A DNA stretch of 56,706 nt, taken from assembly GCA_021818335.1 (NCBI GenBank), contig JAKAEJ010000005.1, forward strand, positions 1 through 56,706, in the 5' to 3' direction. The notes under the pieces are model-generated. The model saw only the letters and a list, made by a program, of their open reading frames with translations. It made no database searches and was not told the origin of the DNA. Origin of the DNA: Pseudomonadota bacterium (GTDB lineage Bacteria; Pseudomonadota; Gammaproteobacteria; Xanthomonadales; Rhodanobacteraceae). The translations under genes were made by a program, and so were the position numbers. Below are positions 43,546-52,486 of this stretch, piece after piece (the first letter of the stretch is position 1; every line of letters starts with the position of its first letter).

Positions 43546-44181
43546 ATGAATGTCCGTCCCCTCCTGGTCATAGGTGACAAGACCTACTCTTCCTGGTCGT
43601 TGCGGCCCTGGTTGATGTTGCGCCAGGCAGGCGTCGACTTCGAGGAGAAGCTGCTGTGGCTTCACCGTCCAGAATTCCGCGCCGAAGTCGCCCGATATTC
43701 GCCCAGCGGACGGGTTCCGGCGCTGCACCACGGCGAACTCGTCATCTGGGAGTCGCTGGCCATCCTCGAATACATCAGTGAAACCTGGATGGATGGCCGT
43801 GGTTGGCCGCAGGCCCATGCGGCGCGCGCGCACGCGCGCTCGATCGCCAGCGAAATGCACGGGGGATTCGCGGCATTGCGGCGCGACCTCTCCCTCAACC
43901 TGCGCCGCGCGGGTGCCCCCCTCGTGCCAGGACATGATGCCGCCCAGGACATCGGTCGTGTGCTCGCGATCTGGCAAGAGGCCCGTGATCGGTTTGGCCA
44001 CGGCGGCCCGTTCCTTTACGGAGCTTTCACGTGCGCCGATGCCATGTATGCGCCGGTCGCGCTGCGCTTCGAGGTCTATGGCATTCGTTTGCCCACGCTT
44101 GCCCGCGCGTACGTTGACGCCATCCTGGCGCTTCCGGCCATCGGCGACTGGCGGCGCGCGGCTGAATTGGAGCGCGACTGA
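43546..44181 (+). CDS. glutathione S-transferase family protein
   Basis: A 211-residue two-domain protein. The thioredoxin-like N domain reads LVIGDKTYSSWSLRPWLMLR (Ser pocket), then SPSGRVPALHHGELVIWES with the cis-proline and the ES pair that hold glutathione. The helical C domain ends TCADAMYAPVALRFEVYGI. The KxYSSWSLRPW start is typical of a bacterial GST subgroup of unknown substrate. msrA follows after 3 bases, suggesting an oxidative-damage unit. Confidence 0.92.
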   Translation: MNVRPLLVIGDKTYSSWSLRPWLMLRQAGVDFEEKLLWLHRPEFRAEVARYSPSGRVPALHHGELVIWESLAILEYISETWMDGRGWPQAHAARAHARSIASEMHGGFAALRRDLSLNLRRAGAPLVPGHDAAQDIGRVLAIWQEARDRFGHGGPFLYGAFTCADAMYAPVALRFEVYGIRLPTLARAYVDAILALPAIGDWRRAAELERD

Positions 44182-44184
44182 GCC

Positions 44185-44802
44185 ATGGCGGCACCGGGGT
44201 CGGAGGATCGGGCGACGCCGCGGCCGCGGACGGACCGCCACCGGGTTTCGGGGAACCCCCTGGTCGCCGTACCGGAGGGCATGCGTGAGGCCTTTTTTTC
44301 AATGGGCTGCTTCTGGGGCGCGGAGCGCGCGTTCTGGACCTTGCCTGGCGTCTACAGCACAGCGGTTGGTTACGCCGGCGGAACGACCCGCAACCCGACC
44401 TACCGCGAAGTCTGCACGGGTTCGACCGGGCATGCGGAGACGGTCCGCGTCGTCTACGACCCCATGCGCATCACCTATGAAGCACTGCTGCGGACGTTCT
44501 GGGAGCGGCACGACCCCACCCAGGGCATGCGACAGGGCAATGACGTTGGTTCGCAATACCGCTCATGCATCTTCACCACGGGGGAAGACGAGCATGCCGT
44601 AGCGGAGGCTTCGCGCGCCGGATACCAGCGCGTTCTCGATGCCGCGGGCTACGGTTCGATCACGACGGACATCCTGCCGGCAGGCCCTTTCTATTTTGCG
44701 GAAGACGAACACCAGCAGTATCTGGCCCGGCATCCCGGCGGCTACTGCGGCCTCGGCGGCACCGGAGTGGCCTGTCCAGTCCCGCTCAAGCGGGTGGAGT
44801 GA
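44185..44802 (+). CDS. msrA: peptide methionine-S-sulfoxide reductase
   Basis: A 205-residue enzyme reducing methionine-S-sulfoxide in proteins. The catalytic Cys42 is in [13 protein letters not shown]; other motifs are [60 protein letters not shown] and [15 protein letters not shown], whose cysteines serve as resolving residues. An N-terminal extension of about 32 residues, polar and Arg/Pro-rich, precedes the domain; ATG 44281 would remove it. Confidence 0.96.
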   Translation: MAAPGSEDRATPRPRTDRHRVSGNPLVAVPEGMREAFFSMGCFWGAERAFWTLPGVYSTAVGYAGGTTRNPTYREVCTGSTGHAETVRVVYDPMRITYEALLRTFWERHDPTQGMRQGNDVGSQYRSCIFTTGEDEHAVAEASRAGYQRVLDAAGYGSITTDILPAGPFYFAEDEHQQYLARHPGGYCGLGGTGVACPVPLKRVE

Positions 44803-44925
44803 TGCCGTGCAAGCGGTCGGCGCGCGCGTGCTGTCCGCTGGATCCAACACCGCGTGGCCACCCGCGCCGCGGCCGGCGGTCTTGATCGGCTGAGCGCTGG
44901 CGAGATCGCCTGGAACCGTCCTGGA

Positions 44926-45507
44926 TCAGGCCAGATCGGCGCCCAGGCTGGCTCGTTGCGCCGCATCGAGGATGGCTTCGGCGCTGCAGTGCGGGTGCAG
45001 TATACGCACGCGGACTGCAGCACCGGATCGCCATGCGGCAACCTGCGCCGAGGAGAGCTCGAAACGCAGGAAGTGCACCGCGGCCGTCTTGTCCTCGTTG
45101 CTGCGCGGCAGATCTTCGTCGGCGATGGCGATGATCGGAGCATGGCCTTCGACGACCAGTTCGATCCGGTTTTCGACATCGCGCAGGCGCGCAAGGGCCT
45201 GTCGACGCTCCTCGATGTCCGCGTATTCGATCAGCAACGTGGCCTTGAGGTTGCTGCCATCGGGGATGAGCGGGTTGTAGGCTGCCAGTTCCTCGGCAAT
45301 GGCCTCGGGCTCGAAAATGCGCTCGATGCGCAGCATTTCCTGCACTTGGTACTGCACCGTGGCGCGATCCTCGAACAGCAGGGTCAGGTGATCGCCGAGG
45401 TGGATGCTGCGGGCGCGCTTGTGCGCGATCGCCTGGGCGCGGAAAGCGTCGCGCTGTCGTGCGTACTGCTCGAGGCCGAGCAGGTCGTTGGGGGCAAGTT
45501 TCTGCAT
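44926..45507 (-). CDS. DUF3501 family protein
   Basis: A 193-residue protein: MQKLAPNDLLGLEQYARQRD, RSIHLGDHLTLLFEDRATVQ, YQVQEMLRIERIFEPEAIAE, ELAAYNPLIPDGSNLKATLL and EDKTAAVHFLRFELSSAQV. This is the DUF3501 pattern. It follows the iron-sulfur CCG-domain gene after 14 bases and, with rubrerythrin upstream, forms a three-gene group often seen in proteobacteria. Function unknown; the linkage suggests peroxide or iron-sulfur redox work. Confidence 0.92.
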   Translation of the reverse strand: MQKLAPNDLLGLEQYARQRDAFRAQAIAHKRARSIHLGDHLTLLFEDRATVQYQVQEMLRIERIFEPEAIAEELAAYNPLIPDGSNLKATLLIEYADIEERRQALARLRDVENRIELVVEGHAPIIAIADEDLPRSNEDKTAAVHFLRFELSSAQVAAWRSGAAVRVRILHPHCSAEAILDAAQRASLGADLA

Positions 45508-45521
45508 GGTTCGTGGGTCCT

Positions 45522-46847
45522 TCAGATGCCGTAGGCCAGTCGTAGCAGGCTCACCGGATGCTCGGCCGCGGGAGCGCCGCCCAGCCCCTGGGCGATGTGC
45601 GCGCCTGCCATCGGGCAGTCGCTGGTGAAATGCTGGGCTTCGGCCTGCTTGACGCGCGTCTCGACCGGCTTGGCAATCTTGCGCGCGACGGGATAGGTGG
45701 CCTGCTTCACGCCGTAAGTGCCGTCATGGCCGGAGCAGCGCTCGATGGTCGTGATTTCCGTGTCCGGCACGAGGTTCAGCACGTCGCGCGTCTTGGGGCC
45801 GATGTTCTGCACGCGCTGGTGGCAGGCAACCTGCCAGGCGACCTTGCCCAGGGAATTCCTGAAGTCGGTCTTGAGCAACCCCGCCTGCTGGCGGTGTGCG
45901 AGATACTCGAACGGATCGAAGAAACGGGACTTCACGAGCTGCACGTCGGCGTCATCGGGGAACATGAGCGGCAATTCCTGCTTGAACATCAGGACGCAGG
46001 ACGGAATCGCGGCAATCAGGTCGAAGCCCTCGCGCGCCAGCGCTGCGAGCACGGGAATGTTCAGTTCTTTTTGCTGGAGGACCGAGTCCAAGTCACCGAG
46101 CTCCAATTTCGGCATGCCGCAGCAGGTTTCCTGCGGGACGAGCTTGGCCGGAATGTCGTTATGCTTCAGCACGACGAGCAGGTCGTCGACGACCTGTGGC
46201 AGCGAAACGTTGCAGTAGCAAGTGGCGAAGATCGCGACCCGCCCATTCGTTCGACCGGCCGTCGTTGCAGCGCCCTCTGCGCTCGCCTGCTTGAGGCGCT
46301 TGCGTGCGGTCCGGCTGTGGTACTTCGGTACCGTCGCCTCGCGATGGACGCCGAGGGTCTTCTCCAACAGCACCCGGCCGGCCGTGCTGGCGTTGACGGT
46401 ATTGACCAGTTCGGCCACCACTGGAATGGAAGCCAGACGCCCCACAGCGGTCGTGCTGGAGAGGACCTTGGCGCTCAGCGGTGCGCCGTGCCGTTTGAAG
46501 TGCACCGCCTTCGCACGCAGCATGAGGTGCGGAAAGTCGACGTTCCATTCGTGCGGCGGAACGTACGGGCATTTCGTCTGGTAGCAAAGGTCGCACAGGT
46601 AGCAATGTTCGACGACCTTGCCGTAGTCGGCTCTGTCGACTCCGTCGACTTCCAGCGTGCTCGAGTTGTCGATCAGGTCGAACAGCGTGGGAAAGGCCTG
46701 GCACAGGCTTACGCAGCGACGGCAGCCGTGGCAGATCTCGAACACGCGTTCGAGTTCTCCTTCGAGCGTGGCTTCCTCCCAGAACTCCGGTTGCGTCCAG
46801 CCCAGCGGATGGCGCGTAGGCGCCTCCAGATTGCCTTCACGGCTCAT
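45522..46847 (-). CDS. iron-sulfur heterodisulfide-reductase-related protein (two CCG domains)
   Basis: A 441-residue protein. Two [4Fe-4S] motifs near residues 38-95 read [16 protein letters not shown] and [20 protein letters not shown]. Two CCG domains follow: [15 protein letters not shown] to [14 protein letters not shown], then [20 protein letters not shown] and [13 protein letters not shown]. This is the GlpC/heterodisulfide reductase B-like plan. It would pass electrons between a carrier and a substrate, here probably the rubrerythrin upstream or DUF3501 downstream. Cytosolic, with no membrane helix. Confidence 0.93.
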   Translation of the reverse strand: MSREGNLEAPTRHPLGWTQPEFWEEATLEGELERVFEICHGCRRCVSLCQAFPTLFDLIDNSSTLEVDGVDRADYGKVVEHCYLCDLCYQTKCPYVPPHEWNVDFPHLMLRAKAVHFKRHGAPLSAKVLSSTTAVGRLASIPVVAELVNTVNASTAGRVLLEKTLGVHREATVPKYHSRTARKRLKQASAEGAATTAGRTNGRVAIFATCYCNVSLPQVVDDLLVVLKHNDIPAKLVPQETCCGMPKLELGDLDSVLQQKELNIPVLAALAREGFDLIAAIPSCVLMFKQELPLMFPDDADVQLVKSRFFDPFEYLAHRQQAGLLKTDFRNSLGKVAWQVACHQRVQNIGPKTRDVLNLVPDTEITTIERCSGHDGTYGVKQATYPVARKIAKPVETRVKQAEAQHFTSDCPMAGAHIAQGLGGAPAAEHPVSLLRLAYGI

Positions 46848-46912
46848 CGCATGCTCCTTCTCGCAACTGCAAATGCCGCGGCGCCCGAGCGTGGCGCCGC
46901 AGCGCGCTAGCT

Positions 46913-46929
46913 GGCGCCGAATCGGCGCC
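46913..46929 (-). promoter_or_regulatory. intercistronic inverted repeat after rubrerythrin
   Basis: GGCGCCGA (46913-46920) and TCGGCGCC (46922-46929) are perfect arms around one base. On the minus strand the hairpin lies 9 bases after the rubrerythrin stop and 65 bases before the iron-sulfur gene. No T-run follows; a role in message stability or partial attenuation is inferred. Confidence 0.4.
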
Positions 46930-46938
46930 GCGGCCGGA

Positions 46939-47358
46939 TCAGGCCATTTCGTTCAGTGACTTCTGGAAACGGTTTGCGTGGGAACGCTCGGCCTTGGCCA
47001 GCGTCTCGAACCAATCCGCGATCTCATCGAAGCCCTCGTCACGGGCCGTCTTCGCCATGCCCGGGTACATGTCCGTGTACTCGTGCGTTTCGCCCGCGAT
47101 GGCGCTCTTGAGGTTGGCGCGGGTCTCGCCGAACGGCAGGCCCGTCGCCGGATCGCCGCACTGCTCGAGATATTCGAGGTGACCGTGTGCATGACCCGTT
47201 TCACCTTCCGCGGTGGAGCGGAAGACGGCGGCGACATCGTTGTAGCCTTCAACGTCGGCCTTGGAGGCGAAGTACAGGTAGCGGCGATTGGCCTGTGACT
47301 CGCCAGCGAAGGCGTACTTCAGGTTTTCCTCGGTCTTGCTGCCTTTCAACGTGCTCAT
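46939..47358 (-). CDS. rubrerythrin (short, without rubredoxin domain)
   Basis: A 139-residue four-helix diiron peroxidase. Ligand helices are [60 protein letters not shown] and [18 protein letters not shown], with the paired ExxH and ExxY patterns. The C-terminal rubredoxin domain of classical rubrerythrin is absent, so electrons must come from another protein, perhaps the neighbouring iron-sulfur protein. ATG 47358 starts [20 protein letters not shown]. It is preceded by a near-consensus OxyR site. Confidence 0.95.
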   Translation of the reverse strand: MSTLKGSKTEENLKYAFAGESQANRRYLYFASKADVEGYNDVAAVFRSTAEGETGHAHGHLEYLEQCGDPATGLPFGETRANLKSAIAGETHEYTDMYPGMAKTARDEGFDEIADWFETLAKAERSHANRFQKSLNEMA

Positions 47359-47434
47359 GGTGAACTCCTGGCGTTGGATCTGTGGCGACGCGAGTCGTCC
47401 ATGACAATGTAGGACTGCATCCCGGCCAAACAAA

Positions 47435-47471
47435 ATTGAATGAATCGATGGCAGCGATATCGGCTCTCTAT
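47435..47471 (-). promoter_or_regulatory. OxyR binding site upstream of rubrerythrin
   Basis: Read on the minus strand from 47471 to 47435 the sequence is ATAG-N7-ATAT-N7-ATCG-N7-CAAT. This matches the OxyR pattern ATAG-N7-CTAT-N7-ATAG-N7-CTAT at 13 of 16 positions with exact spacing. A -10-like TACATT follows at 47413-47408 with a weak -35, as expected for an OxyR-activated promoter. The oxyR gene lies directly upstream. Confidence 0.6.
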
Positions 47472-47479
47472 CGATGCCA

Positions 47480-48466
47480 TCAGGACGTCCGCAGCGAGGC
47501 CGCGGGTTGGTTCGTCACGGCTCTCGGTGCGCTGTCGTCGGCGGGACTGGCCGTGCGGCCGGGCTGTGGACCCAGCAACTCGTCGGGCAGCGTTCGGAAG
47601 ACGTCCGCCAGCTGGCGAAGAAACGCGCCCATGGCCGTGCTTTTGCGCCAGGCCATGGCGATGCGTCGTGATGGCGCGTCTGCCCGGAAACCCAGGATGT
47701 GGACATTGGGCGTCGAGGCGACGGGCGGGCGCACGGCCAGAATCGGCAGCAGGGTGATGCCGACCCCGGCGGCAACCATCTGGCGCAAGGTTTCCAGGCT
47801 CGTCGCGCGGAACCCGTGGCGCTCGGAGGCGCCTGCGGCGTGGCAGACCTCCAGGGCCTGGTCCCGAAGGCAATGGCCTTCCTCCAGAAGCAGCAGGTCC
47901 GCGTGCTCCAGGTCGGCGCTCGTCACCGCGTCGCGCGTCGCAAGCGGGTGCTGGTCGGCGACCGCGAGCACGAAGGGTTCCTCGAACAGGAACTCCGCGT
48001 GCAGCGAATCATCATGAAGCGGCAACGCCATGATGGCAGCGTCCAGCCTGCCTTCGCGCAACAGTCGCAGCAATGGCTCGGTCTTTTCCTCGGTCAGCAG
48101 CAACTCCAGCCGGGGAAATCGCGCGCGCAGGCGAGGCACGGCATGCGGCAGCAGATACGGTCCCAGGGTCGGGAAGATGCCGAGGCGCACCGTTCCGGAC
48201 TCGGGGTCGCGAGTTCGGCGGGCGATGGCGCGGATTTGCTCGATCTCGGTGAGGACCTCGCGGGCCCGCTGGGCGATCTCGAGTCCTACCTCGGTCAGCA
48301 GGACCTTCCGAGGCGTCCGTTCCACGAGCGTAACGCCCAGTTCATCCTCGATTTTCTTGAGTTGCGTGGATAGCGTGGGCTGGCTGACGAAGCAGGCTTC
48401 GGCCGCGCGACCGAAGTGCCGGTGGTCGGCCAAAGCAACAAGATAGCGAAGATCGCGCAAGTTCAT
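47480..48466 (-). CDS. oxyR: hydrogen-peroxide-sensing regulator OxyR
   Basis: A 328-residue LysR regulator. The N-terminal helix-turn-helix is MNLRDLRYLVALADHRHFGR, AAEACFVSQPTLSTQLKKIE. The redox pair is C199 and C208 in EEGHCLRDQALEVCHAAGA, at the same positions as E. coli OxyR, so peroxide sensing by a disulfide is expected. A proline/threonine tail of about 25 residues follows the domain. It is on the same strand as rubrerythrin, whose promoter carries an OxyR-type site, and has a dyad in its own leader. Confidence 0.97.
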   Translation of the reverse strand: MNLRDLRYLVALADHRHFGRAAEACFVSQPTLSTQLKKIEDELGVTLVERTPRKVLLTEVGLEIAQRAREVLTEIEQIRAIARRTRDPESGTVRLGIFPTLGPYLLPHAVPRLRARFPRLELLLTEEKTEPLLRLLREGRLDAAIMALPLHDDSLHAEFLFEEPFVLAVADQHPLATRDAVTSADLEHADLLLLEEGHCLRDQALEVCHAAGASERHGFRATSLETLRQMVAAGVGITLLPILAVRPPVASTPNVHILGFRADAPSRRIAMAWRKSTAMGAFLRQLADVFRTLPDELLGPQPGRTASPADDSAPRAVTNQPAASLRTS

Positions 48467-48474
48467 GGCTAATG

Positions 48475-48493
48475 ATCGATCGGATCAATCGAT
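48475..48493. promoter_or_regulatory. ATCGAT-N7-ATCGAT dyad in the oxyR leader
   Basis: ATCGAT (48475-48480) and ATCGAT (48488-48493) are separated by 7 bases. They lie between a -10-like TATAGT (minus strand, 48502-48497) and the oxyR start codon. The 7-base spacing and the CGAT/ATCG half-sites match the central part of an OxyR site, so autorepression, usual for LysR genes, is likely. Confidence 0.45.
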
Positions 48494-48559
48494 TGACTAT
48501 ACGCTGCTGCAAGGGCCGTGGCTCCCTTAGGATGGCAGCTGCTAATGCGGCGAGCCGTG

Positions 48560-49417
48560 ATGAGCGATGTGCGAACCTTGCTGGCCGCGGCGCGCCAGCG
48601 CCTTGGTTGTGAAGACGCCGTCTGGGAAAGCGAGCTGCTGCTCTCGGCCGTGCTGGGGCGGCCGCGGAGCTGGCTGCATGCGCACCCCGAGGCTGTTCCC
48701 AGCGCGGCGCAGGCGACACAGTTCGAGGATTGGCTATTGCGGCGGGCCATGGGCGAGCCCGTTGCCTACCTGCTGGGGCGGCGGGGCTTCTGGACCTTCG
48801 AGCTTGACGTGGGGCCGGGATGCCTCATCCCACGTCCGGAAACCGAACTGTTGCTGGAAGAGGCCCTGGCGCGGATGCCCGTCGATGCCGCCATCGAAGT
48901 CGCTGACTTGGGTACGGGCAGTGGGGCGGTGGCAGTGGCGCTGGCGCAGGAGCGTCCGCTGGCGCGCGTGCTGGCTTCCGACATCAGCGCCGAGGCGTTG
49001 GCTTTGGCGCGCACGAACGTCCGGCGGCTTGGTCTCGAAGCACGCGTGCGCTGCGTTCAGGGCGATTGGTACACTGCCACGGCCGGCGCGTGCTTCCATT
49101 TGGTGGTCTCCAATCCGCCGTACCTTGGCGAGACCGATCCTCATCTTGCCCAGGGCGATTTGCGGTTCGAGCCCCGGCAGGCGCTCGTCTCCGGCGCGGA
49201 CGGTCTGGAGGCATTGCGCACCTTGATCGCGGGTGCGCCGGGGCACTTGCACGCCGGTGGGTGGCTGCTGCTTGAGCATGGTGCCGACCAGGGGCACGCT
49301 GTATGCGAATTGATGGTGAGGAACGGATTCACGGAAGTCGAGACGATGCGTGATTTGCAGGCGCTTGAGCGCGTCACGGCAGGCCAATGGGAGCGGTCCG
49401 CAGCGCATAATGAGTGA
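48560..49417 (+). CDS. prmC: release factor glutamine N5-methyltransferase PrmC
   Basis: A 285-residue SAM enzyme methylating Gln of the GGQ motif in RF1 and RF2. The N-terminal helical domain (MSDVRTLLAAARQRLGCEDA) precedes EPVAYLLGRRGFWTFELDVG, GCLIPRPETELLLEEAL, motif I VADLGTGSGAVAVALA and the catalytic FHLVVSNPPYLGETD with DGLEALRTLI. ATG 48560 starts the domain; an in-frame GTG upstream at 48518 is less likely. It diverges from oxyR. Confidence 0.95.
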   Translation: MSDVRTLLAAARQRLGCEDAVWESELLLSAVLGRPRSWLHAHPEAVPSAAQATQFEDWLLRRAMGEPVAYLLGRRGFWTFELDVGPGCLIPRPETELLLEEALARMPVDAAIEVADLGTGSGAVAVALAQERPLARVLASDISAEALALARTNVRRLGLEARVRCVQGDWYTATAGACFHLVVSNPPYLGETDPHLAQGDLRFEPRQALVSGADGLEALRTLIAGAPGHLHAGGWLLLEHGADQGHAVCELMVRNGFTEVETMRDLQALERVTAGQWERSAAHNE

Positions 49418-49982
49418 GGAAATTTCCCGGATCGCCAGCATGCCTCAACCGCAGCGCGCCCTCACATTCCGCTTCCTCGCCCAGCCCACCGACGTCAACT
49501 TCGGCGGCAAAGTGCATGGCGGTGCGGTGATGAAATGGATCGATCAGGCTGCGTACGCCGCCGCGGTCAGCTGGAGCGGAGCCTATTGCGTCACGGCCTC
49601 ACTCAGTGGACTGACTTTCGTCAGGCCGATCCGTATCGGTGATCTGGTGACGGTGCAGGTGACGCTCGTCGCAACTGGTCGAAGCAGCATGCATTTCGTT
49701 GTCGATGTACTGGCCCGCGACCTCCGGGTTGGAGAGGATCGGTTGGCGACCAGTTGCGTGATCGTGTTCGTGGCCCTTGACGCTGCCGATGGCCGACCAG
49801 TGGCAGTACCAAATTGGCAGCCCATTAGTGCGGCCGATCAGGCTTTGGCGGCGCGTGCGGCCGAACTCGCAAGCCTGTCGAAGGCAATGGAACAAGCGGT
49901 GCTGGTGGCTCGCACCGATCAGGTCAATGGACCGCCGGTAAATCCAGATTCTGCTGGAACAGAAACGCATTTGTCAGGGTGA
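49410..49982 (+). CDS. acyl-CoA thioesterase, hotdog fold
   Basis: A 190-residue YciA/BACH-type thioesterase: TFRFLAQPTDVNFGGKVHGG, AVMKWIDQAAYAAAVSWSGA, LSGLTFVRPIRIGDLVTVQV and SSMHFVVDVLARDLR. The N-x-F/G-G-x-H-G motif and the following D contain the catalytic residues. Its start overlaps the prmC end by 8 bases. Its 3' end runs 59 bases into the convergent usher gene, so the last about 20 residues are encoded opposite the usher C terminus; the domain itself ends before this. Confidence 0.92.
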   Translation: MSEEISRIASMPQPQRALTFRFLAQPTDVNFGGKVHGGAVMKWIDQAAYAAAVSWSGAYCVTASLSGLTFVRPIRIGDLVTVQVTLVATGRSSMHFVVDVLARDLRVGEDRLATSCVIVFVALDAADGRPVAVPNWQPISAADQALAARAAELASLSKAMEQAVLVARTDQVNGPPVNPDSAGTETHLSG

Positions 49983-52479
49983 CTTGGCGGCTGCCGCCTG
50001 CTGCGCGCGCGGTGTAGCTACCGGGCGGTAAGCCGTCGATGCGGAAATAGCCCCACTGGTCGCTGTCCACTTGCCCGACCCTTTTGCCCGATGCGTCGAA
50101 TATTGCGATGGACTGGTTTGCGAGCGGCAGCCCTGCGCGCGTCAACCGCCCGGCAAAGCCGAGACGAAGATGGACGCTGAAGTCAGCCTGGGTGGTGACC
50201 CCAGCTCGCACCTGCACCCACGGTGCGCGCCGACCCGGCACCAGGTCGATGGGCATGTGTTGGGCGTCCAGTTGGACTCGGTAGACGCCCGGTGACAGGT
50301 CGCTGATCAGGTAACGTCCGTTGCTGTCGAGGTGGCCTCGTGGCTGCCCATCGACGAGCAATGGAACACCCTTCAGATCGTTCCATGTCACATCCGCCGG
50401 CAGTTCGCCGCGCACGCGCCCGGCAATGGCACCGCGTCGCGCCGCAAGGCTGCCCAGCCCACCGCGCACGAGCCCTGAAGGAGTGACTGCGAAGTCGGCG
50501 ACAAGAACGAACTGCACGAACAGGCCATTCTGTCCGGGCTGTGCTGCGATCAGTGGATCCTTCTGCACCTGGAGGTGCGCGGAAAGCCCGGGCATGGCCT
50601 CCACCGCTGCATCCAGCAGATAGCCGAGCCTGCCACGACCTTGCAGCAGGCCCGCTGTCCACAGTATGGGTCTCGGCCCGCGCCACAGGCCGCTGACGAG
50701 TTCCGAGTATCGCGTGCCTAGATAGTTGTTCTGACTGACCGCAAACGTACCGCTGTAGCCATTCTCGAAGCTGTGTTGCCACTGTCCCTGGGAAATGCCT
50801 GAGTAGTGACTGAAGGTCACCTGGTCACGCGGTCCTGGTAACCAGTTTGCGTTCCAAGCATAGTTGCCGAAGTAGTCCGGAGCGGCGCTCAGCGTAAGAT
50901 TGTCCAGCGCCTGCCAGGCGAAGCCGGGTTTCACAAAGCGGATGGACGTGTCGAGCAAAGGGTCATAGGCGTCGCGGCCGCTCAAATTGAGGCCGAGGTT
51001 GGGCGTGGCGTTCCAGTTGAGTTCTCCAAAACGATCCCAAGACTTTTGGAGGTAGCCTGGGAAGTACCCCGCGCCGCGCTGGATGGCATAGCCGCTCCAC
51101 GACACGTTTGCGCTGTTTCCACGGTCGGAGAGGCTCCACGCTGAGGCTGCGCCGTTGCGTCCCAGCGTAAGGCCCCAAGTTCCGAGGGGGCCGAAAGCTC
51201 CGACTGCATTGGCGATTCCGTAAGTTTGACCGAGTGTCCGCTGTACGGTTGTGCCCAGCGTCCAGCGCTGGCTGAGTCCATACCGCAATTGATAAAAGCC
51301 ACCAAGGCCGTGGGTGCCGACCGTGGGATCCAGCGGGTTGCCATCGAGGCCCAAACCTCCGTAGCTGATGACGGTTCCCGCCGGCAGTGCGTGGGCGCTG
51401 TCGGCGACGCTGATTTGCTCGATCCGCAGGGGTGTTCCGTCGCCGAAGCGCTGGTAGAGCGCAACCTCGACGCGCTCATCACCGCGTAGCAGCACGTTCC
51501 TGAACTGCCAGGTACCATCCAGCCGGATGGCAGTACGCGCGATCGGTCGGCCATTGATTCGCAATTCGGCGATCCCGCCGGGCGGACCATCACTGCCGCT
51601 GATCACCCGTCCGCCCTGCAGTTGGTTGGCCACGAACTGGTTGCGGCTTGCCGACTCACCGTAAGCGAGCGCAGGCTGGTTGGTCCATGCGTATTGGATG
51701 CCGGTCAGCTGGGCGTAAGGCAGGAGCGGATCCAGCGCCACTTGATCGTTGCCAAGCAGCCAGCGACCGTCACCGTGATCGAGTATCCATCCATAATTCA
51801 CGAGTCGGTCCTGTCCACCTGGATTGGTGTAGTACTGGAGACGCCAGAACCCTGGACCTAGTGCGCCCCCCAAATCAGTGTAAGTGCTCAGCGCGTTGCT
51901 GTTGTCCAGACGAGTGAAATAAGCCTCGCTATGCCAGGTCGACAGACTTAGTGTGGGCGCGTAAATGTCAGGCGTGCGGCGGCTCCCACTCGGTGCGGGA
52001 GTGGGCCCACCGCTTGCGGGATTCCATGGCAGATCGACTCTCAGCGCAAATTCCTGCTGGTCGAAAAGAATTTTCGCACCGAGCTTTGCGGCCAATTCGC
52101 GAACGGGGAAATAGCGGCGTTGCTCGTGCCTGACAGAGTTGGCCGTCTGCAATTGTGCCGTGCCCAGCGGCGTCGGGAGCAACAGGAGGGGCCCCTGATG
52201 CTGCAGGACGCTGCCGATCCGACGGGCGAACTGGTGGAGGTCCACCGCGAAGCCGCCGGACGCCAGTGGCAACAGCCTGATGGCTTGTCCCGTATCCCTG
52301 CCGTTGAGGATGAACCCCGCAACTTCCGTCTGGTGCTGCGGTGTAGCGATGTAGCTAGGTGGTGCGGGCAGATCTGCTGCGGCGAGTGGCAAAGCCGCAC
52401 GCGCGCCGAGGCTGACGAACAGCACCGCGATCGCAACCAGCATTGCGCCTAGCGCGCGGGGGCATTTCACGCTGGGCAC
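49924..52479 (-). CDS. outer-membrane fimbrial usher, divergent
   Basis: An 851-residue exported protein (signal MLVAIAVLFVSLGARA) that would form the outer-membrane pore for pilus subunits. An N domain (about 45-145) contains RYFPVRELAAKLGAKILFDQ. A long beta-barrel follows, with the usher signature RVISGSDGPPGGIAELRING and RDEVEV-like RNVLLRGDERVEVALYQRFG. Two terminal beta-sandwich domains carry GHLDSNGRYLISDLSPGVYR and GQVDSDQWGYFRIDGLPPGS. GTG 52479 begins 7 bases after the chaperone. The N domain does not look like that of PapC or FimD, so it probably belongs to an alternate or archaic usher class. Confidence 0.85.
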   Translation of the reverse strand: MPSVKCPRALGAMLVAIAVLFVSLGARAALPLAAADLPAPPSYIATPQHQTEVAGFILNGRDTGQAIRLLPLASGGFAVDLHQFARRIGSVLQHQGPLLLLPTPLGTAQLQTANSVRHEQRRYFPVRELAAKLGAKILFDQQEFALRVDLPWNPASGGPTPAPSGSRRTPDIYAPTLSLSTWHSEAYFTRLDNSNALSTYTDLGGALGPGFWRLQYYTNPGGQDRLVNYGWILDHGDGRWLLGNDQVALDPLLPYAQLTGIQYAWTNQPALAYGESASRNQFVANQLQGGRVISGSDGPPGGIAELRINGRPIARTAIRLDGTWQFRNVLLRGDERVEVALYQRFGDGTPLRIEQISVADSAHALPAGTVISYGGLGLDGNPLDPTVGTHGLGGFYQLRYGLSQRWTLGTTVQRTLGQTYGIANAVGAFGPLGTWGLTLGRNGAASAWSLSDRGNSANVSWSGYAIQRGAGYFPGYLQKSWDRFGELNWNATPNLGLNLSGRDAYDPLLDTSIRFVKPGFAWQALDNLTLSAAPDYFGNYAWNANWLPGPRDQVTFSHYSGISQGQWQHSFENGYSGTFAVSQNNYLGTRYSELVSGLWRGPRPILWTAGLLQGRGRLGYLLDAAVEAMPGLSAHLQVQKDPLIAAQPGQNGLFVQFVLVADFAVTPSGLVRGGLGSLAARRGAIAGRVRGELPADVTWNDLKGVPLLVDGQPRGHLDSNGRYLISDLSPGVYRVQLDAQHMPIDLVPGRRAPWVQVRAGVTTQADFSVHLRLGFAGRLTRAGLPLANQSIAIFDASGKRVGQVDSDQWGYFRIDGLPPGSYTARAAGGSRQVTLTNAFLFQQNLDLPAVH

Positions 52480-52486
52480 GTCGCGC

